64,000 nt of DNA. It comes from Orbilia blumenaviensis. Lineage: Eukaryota; Ascomycota; Orbiliomycetes; Orbiliales; Orbiliaceae. The stretch spans positions 124,001 to 188,000 of the forward strand of contig JAVHNS010000004.1 in the NCBI GenBank assembly GCA_036872755.1. Direction: 5' to 3'. Below are positions 33,387-44,520 of this stretch, in pieces. Numbering within the stretch: position 1 is the stretch's first letter; every line of letters begins with the position of its first letter. The notes beneath the pieces were generated by a model. It ran no database searches. It saw only the letters and a list, made by a program, of their open reading frames with translations, and was not told the origin of the DNA. A program made the position numbers and the translations under genes.

Positions 33387-35292
33387 CTGAACGGAGGGGG
33401 AATGAAACGACGGAATGGAAAAACCAAAATGAAAATGTGTGAATAGGCAAACAAAAAACGAATGAATGTGCGTACGTGCGTTATGTATGTGCGTATGTGC
33501 GTACCTCGAATGAACGAACGGGATAAATATTATGCGAGGGGTCGAAACACCAGAGTGTAATTTGGTAGTAGCCGGTAATGGTATCGTTGAACTAACCTTC
33601 GAGAATTAAAAGGAAAAAGAATTTCTGGACAGATTCAAATCGATTTAAAGGAAGAGGAGAGATGATGAGTTGAAGTTCGAACAGAAGTGCCTTTTTTTGG
33701 GTGGTTCTTTTGCCTTGGAGGGGTTGTCGCCCGGGGTCAGCTTGAAGTCGAAATCAGAAGCAATCAAAGATCGAACTATTATTAAAAGTAGCAGAACGAA
33801 CCCGCCAGGCTGCAGGCTGTCAAGTCAACTTGCAGATTTCTGGATCGCACAGGCAAGCACAAACAGGCAGGCAGCAAAAAAATGAAATAACAATAACAAC
33901 CTGAGAAAGAAAAAAAAAGGACCAGGGAAAATGAAGACAGAGGTTGAAGATGTTTGGAGACGGTTAATATTAATTAGCGGGAGTAGTGGTAGCCTTGTGA
34001 ATCAACGAATTTGCCCGCGATGCGCCTTTGAGGAAAGTCCAAGAAAGCTCGGGTACATCGTATCATCAGATCAGATCAGACCAGACCAGTGCACTCCTGC
34101 TGTCTGTCCACACCAGAGAACATGGCCGCACAGACCCCCCCGTTATTTTCCTCATCCTCAGAAAGCGGGGACCGCAACACGAGCATCGTATTGTGCATGT
34201 GCATTTTCAACAATATGGTGCGTGCGCGGAGACATGGTATATAGCCACAATCAAAAGACTGGAAGGCATTTAAATGAGGCAAGGGGAGCTCCGGTGATAG
34301 AAAACTGCAGCAACGGGATGGTATTTACTCACTCGTATGTATGGGATGTATGGATGGAAATCGGGACCCGAATACTTCGATCCACCGCTTCAGGACTAAC
34401 GCACTCGCAATAATAAGCACTTAAGTGCCTTAGTATGTACCGAGTATAGATAATAATATGTTTCAAGGCTTTTTCTATCTTCAAGCTGTAACAAGGGTGG
34501 TTGTTGTTCGTTCGTAGCGTTGACAGGAATTTCCCTCGCAGTTGAGGCTGTTGATTAAGCAAATATGTAGATTCTCAGGGTGGTTAACTACCCAAACCGG
34601 CCGTTAGTTAGTTAGTTAGTTCGTTGGATAAATTTGATTGAAGCAATATCGAAATGTCGAAGGGGGGTAAATATATGTAAGTAAGTAGGTATATATCCGA
34701 GGCAAGGACGATGTTTCCTTGCTCAGGAAGAATAAGGAGAAGGGGAAAAAAAGCAGAGAGAAGAGAATAAGAGAAGAGACTACACAGTGGTATATGTAGA
34801 TTGCTACCATATATACCGATATACACAGTAACAAATGTGATATCTATATAAAAAATTAAGAAATAAAAACCGTTAAATAGAAAAGGGTGGAAGGATCATA
34901 TAAAGCAATCCGATGAGAGAAGAGCCCCGAAAAAAGAAAAAAAAAAAGCGAAAAGGGCGAGAGAAGCTGTGGCGGAAAAGAAAAATAAAATAAAATAAAA
35001 AATTTCGAAGGGAAACCAGCCTCAAACACAGACCCAGGGTGAGGCAATCCCAGACATGAACGACATTACTTGATTCTATCAGGGTGTTTCAACTTACCGA
35101 TAAGAAATTGACTATAACGCCATATAAAATAGCACTTGATACATATATAATATATACTCTAAGCGTGATTCACTGGAAATAAGGTAGGTAGGTAATATAT
35201 ATCAAAATGTATCTCTCGTAAAAACAAGATGAATGTCGATTTTCGCTTTCCACGGGTGTTGCTGCCTCACAGACCGATTCCAATCCGCGGGT

Positions 35293-35896
35293 TCACATCA
35301 GAACGTAATGCACAATACCAAAAAAAGATATATAAGATAGTGGTATGATCTGGATAGAAGCGAACCGATGGCTTGCTGGATGATGTGATTGTGACGACGG
35401 ACAATGAGGCAGTCGCATCGGTGAATATTTATAACTTCTCGTAGTGCTCTCACTCTCACACCCTGGCAAGCACCAGTTGAGATTTGGCACCGAGATAGCA
35501 ACCCAAGGTTCCTCATACCGTTTGATTTGTTTGAGATACCCCATGCATGCAGCCCTAGCCTGGTTTTGGCCAAAGGTGGCTTGCATCGCAGAATTTCCAT
35601 GGACTTTGCCTCGTTGTGGTGGTGCAGCAGCCTGTTTCAATTTCGTGCTTGCAGGGGAGGCGCCTGCACCTTGCTTTGCTTGCAATTGCTCTTTCGGAAT
35701 CACCCACCAGACCCTCTCTGAAACGCTGGCCAAGAAAGGTATCAGCTATTACCGCTTAGTTCTTAGTTATATACTACGGAGTATACGTACTAGTGCCATG
35801 CAGGCCCTGCCCCCCCGGCCTCCTCGCTTTGTTCCTGAGTCGATCCTCATCGGAGAAATGCTAGCCGTTTACGCACCGACTGTCCACGCAGCTTAA
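35293..35896. other. Doubly open stretch without recognised product
   Basis: One frame on each strand stays open here: about 146 codons on the minus strand (35293-35733) and 150 on the plus strand (35444-35896). Neither translation has a motif, signal peptide or domain I recognise, and neither is bordered by convincing splice sites. The stretch is richer in G and C than its flanks. It may be a relic or chance. Confidence 0.15.
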
Positions 35897-38161
35897 TCTC
35901 CAGCATCGACCATCCTGTCCTAGTCGCTGTCCGGGGCATGTCTTCAACCTCCCCAAAAGAGCATCACAACACCAATATGCACCATCCTCATAGCTTCAGC
36001 TCCAATATTATTGTCCACGCACCCATCCAGACCATCTGCAAATGCAATATTATCGCGTAATAAAAATTCGATCGGACAGCTTGCAGCTTAGCTCCCCTTC
36101 GATATCGGTCAGTATGAGCAAAGCCTCATCCAGTCTATCCATGGATCCACGTTCATAATACTCCACATGTCGTGCATATAATAGTTAATCTATATGTCGT
36201 GTAAATAATAAATGTATTTTATACAGTCCCGTTAGCGGACGTCAAAAGTCAGTCGGTAAACATATGTGGAGGAAGTATGTTACTGCACGTCTGAACGTGA
36301 TCGCCCCGCCGGACCCAGTTCCGTACATAACCTGTCGTCATTTGGGTGGAGCCCGTCGACATAGGGCTGCAAATGAGTATGTCAGCATACATACATACAT
36401 ACATACTTCCTTAGCACATACATACCTTGGGTAGCTATGATGTGCGTGCGTACATAACCTTTTACTCTCCGAAACGGTCCAGTGCCGGCCTGCCGCTTCT
36501 TCATGCCACATATCCGTCCTATCCTATTGTTCGCTCGCGAAATGCATGCAGGTACCAGTTTCTGATCCTCGCTACCGGCACCTTCTCTCGCAATCTTCCC
36601 TGCTCGTCTGGGGGCCTGTCGACCCAAATTTGGCATCGATACTGAAGATTTCTTCCTGTCGACTGTTTCAGGTCCTGCAATGGCATCTTAACAGCCTTGC
36701 ACTATAATGTACGGCGAACATGCACGCGCCTTTCTCTTGGCGTGCCTCTGCCACACTTCTCCCAAACGAGTAAAACTTGCCTGGCGCTAACGGGACCAAA
36801 GCCAATCGCCAGCTAATCGGATGCTGATATTGTGCCCGTCCTAAGCAGGAGGAGGCTGGAGCCATAGGGAAAAAAATTTTCCTCCCTAGCCTCAATTCGA
36901 AGATATCGATGATTATCACCAACTAGCGGACCTAGCCTCACATTGCCATCAACATTCGGATGGAAGAAGCGAGAAGGTGGCTTCCCAGCGAAGTGGCGTG
37001 CATACACAGGCGAGGTCGACGTTTCGTCTCCCGGTCGGTCAGTCGAAGCTAATCGATAATATTGAGTAGTTTATAGAGCTCAGGTGTATCGAGCTTTTTT
37101 TAAAAATATGCAAGCACCAAGTGCTACTGCGTAACACGTGTATCCTTGATGTCATTCGTATTACCGCATGACGTAAGGGTGATATTGGTATCGTTGGAAA
37201 CCCTGCGGCGGTGAGAATGAGAAGGTTTTCAAAACCCTTCGGCGAAGCACGCATGGAAACTTCGAAACTTCCATCAAACTTCCATCAAGATGCCATATTC
37301 GGCGACTCGCAGATCTGCAGACTCGCAATCAAATGCAGGATGGGCCAATAATCCCCGACCAGAAAATGACGGCGCTTTGCCAAATTTGGTAGCGTTTTCT
37401 TTTTTTCTCGCCTTCTTTTTTTGGCAACTTGGCCTAATCGGTGACGTTGATGCGTTTCTTTTGAGCAAGGGGCGCTGACAGCTGAAACGCTCTAGCGCAC
37501 CTCTGTTAAGATTCGATCCAGGATCCCGGGTCCGAAGTGCTAATAATAATATCATCAGCAGTTTTCTGGGATGCATACTAAGTATATGCATGCATGCAGC
37601 TACTCACATGGGACGTGGTAGCGGAGGTAAATTAAGCATAGCAGGCGGGGACTATCGTCCGATATGTAGCTACTTACCTACAATGCGTACCGCGCATACA
37701 CAGTTCGCTAGGTAAGTTGATAGCAAGTACTGTATTATCGTCTTAGCTCCGGTACAGTACATACATACACGCGAACTTAACTAGAATAGATATAGATAGG
37801 AAATGTGATCAAGTAATGCTTACCCAATTGCAAATCGCATTCGGGGTTTAATGCAAAGTTGTTATCAGAAAATCGCACCAATTGAGAGTTAACTTATCAG
37901 CGAGTTTATGGTGAATACCCTCGAGCCTCGAGCTCTCCACCACCGCCCAGCCGGGAACTCGCACGATAAGACTTAGTCCGACTTAGTTCAACTTAGCTTG
38001 ATCCTCCAAAAGCTCGATCTGTTAGCTGGACTTGGTTATGTTACCGGGGAGTAACGTTGCTGCATCAACACGCATCCGTGCTGCAGGCTCCCGTTTCCCC
38101 ACAAACCCTCCTCTTCCACACCAACCATCGCGTCTAATTTTAATGCAAGTCTCCTTCCAGC

Positions 38162-40053
38162 ATGGTGCCATCAGCTCTAGGCGAGGCCCTCGAGGCCCTT
38201 AGGACTGCTAGTCACGAGGAAAGATCCCAGTTGTGAGTTTCCTCCTCCTCCCGACCCCCTGCATCCGATATTCGCTTCCTTTCCATTGTAATTGGCGGTA
38301 TGCTAGCGAACCCTCATCCATGGCATCCATCCAGCGCCAGCATCAGCATCAGCATCAGCATCATGCTAACTCCGTCCACCTATACCACCTTTGTTCTAGC
38401 ATTGTTGCCTTCTTCGCTTCACTACGCCCCTCCGAGAGGCATTTTCTTCAAACAAAATTGGTCGAAGACAAGTACTTCTTCGATGTGTTCGGGTCACTCC
38501 CGGTCGAGATATCCCTTCAAATCGCTGAATATCTTCATCCAAACGAAGTCATCTGTCTTCGTCGGGTTTCCTCAAGATGGAAGTTTCTCCTCTCCTCAAA
38601 GCCGCTGGCTCGAAAGATGGCTCAAACACACTATTCGAATCGAAGCGACTTCTCTTCCTACGCCCATCAACTAAACCAGGATGCTTTCTCGGCACTGCGA
38701 AATCTAACTTTCCGAGAACATGCAGGCCGAAGAGGTCGCTACAAGCTGAAATATGCATTCAAACTTACCCCTCAACATTCGGTTTCCATGCGCCGCCCCG
38801 ATGACTCTTACTTCAAGGTTTTGAATGTCTCGGCAAGCCTGAATTACGCTATATTTGCGTTCGACGATACCCAGTACAACCGTACCCATAACACGTCCAA
38901 ATGGTATATAATGAGAATGAAAGGAGGATCAGGCCAAGGGCCGATACCATTGGCAAACAGGCAGAGAGAAGACTTGGAGAATGCATTGGCCCATGTTGGC
39001 GACTCGTGTGCAGCTGGGGTCACCCTCAGCTCCTGGTACGTGAAAAGACGGACGCAAATAAACAAGAGATCGACTGCTAATTTTAAACAGTCGAGTGCTC
39101 GTTTGGAGCCTACAAGGAAACCTCATTCGTGAGTTCAAGCTCATGCATGAGGGGGGTATGAGTATGACTTCCTCGGAGAAATACTTCTTTATGCGTAACG
39201 GAAATGTGGCCGACTCATCCTCTGATTACTACTTGTTGAATCTTGAAATGAGCACCTTGCAGACCTTTGAGCAATTCCCGGAATTTATCCAGACCGTTAC
39301 AGGAGTGAGTCCTTAAGTTGAGTTCATACCTTTGTTTCTGGTCTACTAATTTACCTCCCTCTGTAGAACCGTCGTTCTACGACACCATCAATGAAAATTC
39401 TTGATGGTAGTAACCAAATAATCCTAGTTGGATTGCTCCAGGAAGCAAATATATTAAAAGCTGCTGTGAGCTGGATGACTTTCAATGAAGAGGAAGGAAC
39501 GCTTGTCGAAACAATCGGGAAAGTCATAGACTACGATATAGGACATTTACGGCTCGGGCTTTCCTGTCCCTTGGTGTTCCGATTCCAAAACAATAAGAAT
39601 GTGGCCGCTGTGGGTGTCCCGTGTACAGGAGATGCATGGGATTTCGGTATTGGTGGGGATGTTCTCCCAGAAGGTGAAGTCGCTTGCGTGTGGATGGCTT
39701 TTTACTCGGGGCGTGGTTATCGAGGCCCTCCGGTACTTTGTTCGTTTCGTTACGGAGAGACGGTCTATACTGTCATGAAGACATCTGAGGGGAATAATAA
39801 TAAATACTCCCTCACGTGCAATAGAACAGACCCACCAACTATGGTGGACAACCCTCGGCTTCTAGACCTTGCAGAGCTGAACGGGCGATTCCGAGACCTT
39901 ACTGGCGACGATGAGTGCTTCATTTTTTTCGACGACGAGGGATTCCATATTTTTGAATGGTTGGACTTTGACAGATTTGCAGAGCTTGGTGGGCTCAAGG
40001 AAAAACCAGAGATCCCGATGGAGTGTGCGGAACTTGCGGGAACTACATTTTAG
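38162..40053 (+). CDS. F-box protein (first of two paralogues)
   Basis: Exons are 38162-38232, 38400-39035, 39091-39304 and 39367-40053 (1608 nt, 535 aa). F-box proteins recruit substrates to SCF ubiquitin ligases through Skp1. The F-box lies at about residues 55-95: FGSLPVEISLQIAEYLHPNE followed by CLRRVSSRWKFLL. After it come a shared block, FSALRNLTFREHAGRRGR, and a long region with repeated beta-like strands (for example VLVWSLQGNLIREFKL) that may form a propeller-like substrate domain; this is inference. The 167-nt first intron contains CAGCAT repeats. The gene at 42553 has the same order of blocks and similar intron placement, so the two are paralogues. The target is unknown. Confidence 0.8.
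38341..38364. repeat. CATCAG repeat inside F-box intron 1
   Basis: Tandem CATCAG units lie in the first intron (38233-38399) of the F-box gene and add to its unusual length. Confidence 0.75.
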
Positions 40054-40361
40054 GTGGTCTCGTGTTTTAGCAGGGTTGGAGCATAATTTTGACTATGTCC
40101 CGTTTTCGGGATATAATTGTAGCAATTAGTTACTGGGGGTTTTAGAGCGGTATCATTTGATCCCTTCATGGGATTAGGACAGGCGTATCATGAATAATAT
40201 GATTATTTCAATTTAAAATGGGTGCTATATACACGACAGGGCTCATATGCCAAATATTAAGTATAATCAGCTTGGGGTGAGATTTTGGTAGGAATAAGTG
40301 CCCAGGTAAGTACCTAGGTAGGTATTAAGATAATCAGAAAGATATAAGTTCAAATACCGGT
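40054..40361. other. Convergent 3' spacer with TAGGTA motif
   Basis: This 308-bp spacer between F-box gene 1 and the subtilase carries TACCTAGGTAGGTA at 40311-40324. No gene is seen. Confidence 0.5.
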
Positions 40362-41527
40362 TCAAATAGCTATGCCAGTATTAAGCAATAGGTTACCACC
40401 TCCCCGAGCATCCTTCACAACACCCTTGAGGGCCATCTGCAATATCTTTTTCTTCATAGCAATCGGATCATCTCGCAACTGTGACAACTTTGCCAGTTGG
40501 GTAGCGACAACGCCTGCAACTAAAGGTGTAGCCATTGATGTCCCCGTTTGTACGCTTACCCAACCATTCTCCCTTAGGGATGTGCTCTTGATATCTGACC
40601 CAGGTGCGTAAAGGTCAATGCAGGTACCCCAATCGGAGCTCTTCGCTCGAGTATCGGTGATATCAGTATTCCCAACTACAATAAGAGCTGGTATTTCTTT
40701 AGCATACCCACTGGGGAACGATGCACACGCATCGTCACCAGAATTGGTACTTGCGACTGTCAAGTGAATACCAGCTGCAAAAGCATCTTTCAGCGCTTTC
40801 TTAAGGAGTTCATGACCACCTGGAGCTTTATCCATGAAGTCTTTGGGGAAACCCCATGACATGTTCATCACAGACCCTTTGAAGTCCCTCTTGTTCTTCT
40901 TGTGGAGATTATGTTGTCGTATAGCGGCTTTGATGCCGTTTATCCTGTCTTGGATTATGTCCAACGGTGACATTTTTGTCATATCGGGGCCGAGTGGGTC
41001 TTGCATTGGGATCGACATGGTCTTTATTGCCCATATTGATACATTTTTGGCTACACCGTAGTGTGTGGAGCCGATTGTTCCCGCGACGTGTGTGCTGTTT
41101 TACCAAAAATATTTAGTTAGGCGTGTGACCTGTAAAATAAAATAAAATTTGAAATTAATAGGCTAGTATGAGTATGAACTTACCCATGCCCATCACGATC
41201 CCATATATCATAAGGATTCTCAGTGAATATTATCTGTGCCCGAGAGTTGAAATCCGGATTCAGAGGATCGATTCCAGTGTCGTGAACATAGACATCAACG
41301 CCGGTGGCTATATCGCGTTCATCGTATCGGTATTTATAGGTTAGGTCGGTTGATTTGCGGCCACCCTGTTCGATAGGTGCTACCCTGGATATTCGTTCTA
41401 GGTTCCAGGGCGCATCTGTTTGTTCTATAATTTTTGTGGTCCCAGTCTGTCTTTGGGGGAGTTGGAGCGGGCTGGCAGATACTATCGCTGCGAGAATCGT
41501 GGCGGCTTTGAGGATTGAGGACTTCAT
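40362..41527 (-). CDS. Secreted subtilisin-like serine protease (S8, proteinase K type), no I9 propeptide
   Basis: Exons in transcript order are 41527-41184 and 41094-40362 (1077 nt, 358 aa; intron 89 nt). Proteinase K-type subtilases are secreted endopeptidases. Residues 1 to about 20 look like a signal peptide (MKSSILKAATILAAIVSASP). The catalytic triad is complete: Asp83 in VHDTGID, His114 in DGHGTHVAGT (formed across the splice junction), and Ser301 in GTSMATPLVAG; Asn232 in ASTNSG can serve the oxyanion hole. The mature-like start (TDAPWNLERIS) follows the signal peptide within about 20 residues, so the usual I9 inhibitor/chaperone propeptide of about 80-90 residues is absent. It lies between two paralogous F-box genes and is divergent from the second. 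No frameshift is seen. Confidence 0.9.
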
Positions 41528-42552
41528 TTGGTATATTTAGTATATATATATTGTGATATTGATGTAGTGTTCTGTGTGTCGTACGTATGCTGCGAGCGCT
41601 TGACGGCGTATTTCGAGGTATTGTTAATGCTACTTTGTAAATCAAGTTTATGGATGTTGGTTTTACTTTATTTTATGAGCTTAGAACCGAGAATAAGAGA
41701 TCCAGACCCTTTTATACGTATATTTATACATATGCAAGACTTCAATTTGGAAGAGCCGGTTCACAAGAGCCTCAAGGTTAGCAGGTTAGATCGACCGCCG
41801 GCTCTATTCCAGGGTCTGGAGACAACTGCATGATACGATATCAAAGATACACGCAATAGTTTGAGGCACAGTAAAGTAAATTGATGTACTTGGTAACTAA
41901 AGGCAAGGAAACCTAGAAGGCGACAGAACCACTTCAATTAACAAAAATTAGGGTACGCGCAATTAGTAGCCGACACCCTCGTCGTTCCAGGAAGTCGACC
42001 TGCTCGACTTGTTGCATTTTGTTGCATATTGGGTGTTGCCGGCCGGACTAAACCCAAGGAGTGAGGTTGCATTGTTCCACCGCGTGTGCCCCATGTGGCA
42101 TTCTCTAACATTTCCATATGGATTTGGATTGAGCATTCAGTATTGGACAAAATCCGACTCTTCGGCTGAGACAGAGGCTTGGGAAGGCTTGGGAATATTT
42201 GTTGGAGAAGTAAGGGTTGTAGGATGCTGGATGCCTATAGGATTATGGAACGTCATGCGAAAGTCTAGAAAATTAATTATGCATATGTGTATGCATATCT
42301 GAGGGAAATGCGGCGCAGGGCGATGCTGGGTTCACTATGCTGCTCGCATTTATGAGTAAACCAAAAATCCACGGAAGCGCGAGAGGGTCTGTCTGGCTTA
42401 CAATGTTTGTGCATATGGATCCACTTGGTGGCCGACGGAACCCGAACCGCATAATATTTTAAACCTTGGTTCTTTCTGTGGTGACATGCAAGTCCGAATA
42501 TGTATCTGCACCAACATTTCGGTACTTGACATGCGTATCTGCACTTCACGCA
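41528..42552. promoter_or_regulatory. Divergent region subtilase / F-box gene 2
   Basis: This 1.0 kb between the subtilase (-) and F-box gene 2 (+) contains both promoters. A short plus-strand ORF at 41528-41833 and others are not protein-like. An upstream exon of F-box gene 2, like the short first exon of its paralogue, could hide here, but I could not place one. Confidence 0.4.
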
Positions 42553-44323
42553 ATGGATAGAAGGACCGACATTCTTGGACGTCTTCCCAGAGAGATTGGG
42601 TATGAAATTGCGAGCCAATTTGGTGTTAGAGAATACATTGGATTCTGTCAGGTACACCCCTTCGAGACACCCAACACGAAAAGTCCAACAATTTTTAAAT
42701 AGTTAATAAGAATATATATTGGTGCTGTAGGTATCGAAAACATGGGCATCGCTTCTCCGCAACGACTCCCTCGCGAGTGATATGACCCGAAAGCATTTCG
42801 GTAGTAGTCAAGATCTAGCGGACTACAAGGATGCCGAATCACGGTTTTCTGTTCTTCGAAACCTTGTGTTTAGGGACCATGCCCGCCGCAACGGACTTGT
42901 CATGAAAACCAAGCGGCTTCGCTTTCGAAACGGTTCTGTTCGCGCGAAGAATATTCACTCCGGTGTTCTCGCAATAGAAGCCCTTAAAAGTGGCGGGCCT
43001 GCCCCTGATGTCTATTACGCTTTGGACCTTGACCGCAAAGCGAAATCGCCACTGAGGGCTATAATCGACTTGAGGGGTCGAGCTGCCAATAAAGATTGGG
43101 TATGCTACGCGGGACCTGGATTTATAGTGCAAATAGATAAAGGCAGTGAAAGGTACCTGAATTTCTAATACTGGGTGGTGAGCACATATATATAGGCTAA
43201 CGCTATTTTATGTAGTGAAGTGAAGGTTTCGAACTACTTCGGCGAAGTCGTCGCCAACTGGTATATGAAAGTTCCCGGGGCATATAAGATGAAATACATT
43301 TACGGATGCACAGACAGATATGTCGTTATCCGTATGCAAGACTTCAAGGGTGAATTAGTGCACTATGAGATTTGGGATGCGACAACGAAAGGGGTGATGA
43401 CCTATGATATAGACGAAGATATTTTGAGTAGTCAAAGTGTGCTGGCCAGGGGGTCCGAAGATGAGGTGAGGCAATATGGATTACTGTGTACTGCCCCACT
43501 TCTCTATTGCTGAATATTTTACTAGGACGGTTTCCCTACACTTATATACTACGACTGGAGGGAATGGGAGTGGAATTTGCGGATTCAGAACGACACGAAG
43601 ATAATATCGTTATCAAACCGATTTGATGGCAACGAATTCCTTATTCAGAGACTCTCCTTCGCCTCCCCGGAAAAACTGGTGCATATTTCACAGACGCAGA
43701 CTCCCATTGTCCTTCCGCAATTCCAAGACGAATACGGTATCTCGTTGAGGCAAATCTTTGTTACACGCTGGCGTGGCGTTATGACTACAACTAATGATAT
43801 AGATGATCCAAAAAACCTGCACGTGCATTACTTTTGGCACGATGGTACCCAGAGTCAAGAAAGTGGGGAGGGTGTTAGACAGCAAATCTGGAAGATTTCG
43901 GACACCGAAAACCTTAGCGTTATTAATACTGAGCAAGCGTATTTCCCCATGGGTGAGACCCTTTATGGCATTATGGCGCTTACTCCGGATGCTGGTTCGA
44001 AGAAGCTTCGCCGCTTGAGAGAGAACGGCTGTGATTGGGTACCTGATGGAGTTGATCTGGGGATTCCACTTAGTACATACGTAGAAGTATTTTGTGATGG
44101 TAGGCATGCGGTCACCAGTTGGATTGCTAGGATGAAAGCCGTGCCAACACCTACAGCGCTGGGGCCTTTTGAGATGCTCGTTCTTGAGTGGCATGATTTT
44201 GATTCTTGGTGGGCGTCCCAGGAAGGCAGCCAAGGGCAGGGCCTAGAAGTAGAGTATGAATTTCGGAAAGATGGGGAGAACTCCCTGGCGAATTTCGGCA
44301 TAACTGAGTACTCAAGCAACTGA
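42553..44323 (+). CDS. F-box protein (second paralogue)
   Basis: Exons are 42553-42651, 42731-43152, 43216-43465 and 43526-44323 (1569 nt, 522 aa), with introns of 79, 63 and 60 nt. The F-box-like start is DILGRLPREIGYEIASQFG followed across the first junction by GFCQ-VSKTWASLL (about residues 6-42). The block FSVLRNLVFRDHARRNG matches FSALRNLTFREHAGRRG of the gene at 38162, and both carry a long C-terminal domain of similar size, so they are diverged duplicates. A putative SCF substrate adaptor; the target is unknown. The chosen ATG is the first in frame in the exon, but an extra upstream exon cannot be excluded. Confidence 0.75.
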
Positions 44324-44370
44324 ATTGAAGAATATTGCTAAACCCTGGTCTCGTAAACCAGCCTCACTAA

Positions 44371-44385
44371 CCCCCCCCCCCCCCC
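44371..44385. repeat. Poly-C run (15)
   Basis: A run of 15 C lies in the convergent 3' spacer (44324-44520) between F-box gene 2 and ENP1. It could be a sequencing-length artefact site. Confidence 0.8.
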
Positions 44386-44520
44386 GAGGGGCGCTTCAAT
44401 GTATCCTGGGATTCGGAAACTTATATACTACAACATACAAGCAATATAACTTTTGATAGACACTCCCACCCGAACGCCTTCAATAAATGCAAGGTATAGT
44501 TCCCAAGGTACATGCATGGG

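Larger units (their letters stand above)
30360..38161. other. 7.8 kb gene-poor, repeat-rich region 5' of SFL1
   Basis: No convincing complete gene is seen. The region is packed with simple sequence: (GGT)n, AAAAG pentamers, a GGCT field, TC runs, a 31-T run, TATG tetramers, TTTC runs and CATA runs. It probably contains the SFL1 promoter, possibly a long leader, and the promoter of the F-box gene at 38162. ORFs of 60-160 codons occur on both strands but overlap each other or translate repeats. A possible exon at 33272-33386 (-) and a doubly open stretch at 35293-35896 are listed separately. Confidence 0.5.

Noticed and set aside
37490..37535. GATTCGATCC resembling a tRNA B-box
   Set aside because: No matching A-box, acceptor stem or anticodon arm could be folded by eye around it.
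43688..44233. Minus-strand ORF of 181 codons
   Set aside because: It is antisense to the last exon of F-box gene 2, whose frame fits the four-exon model.
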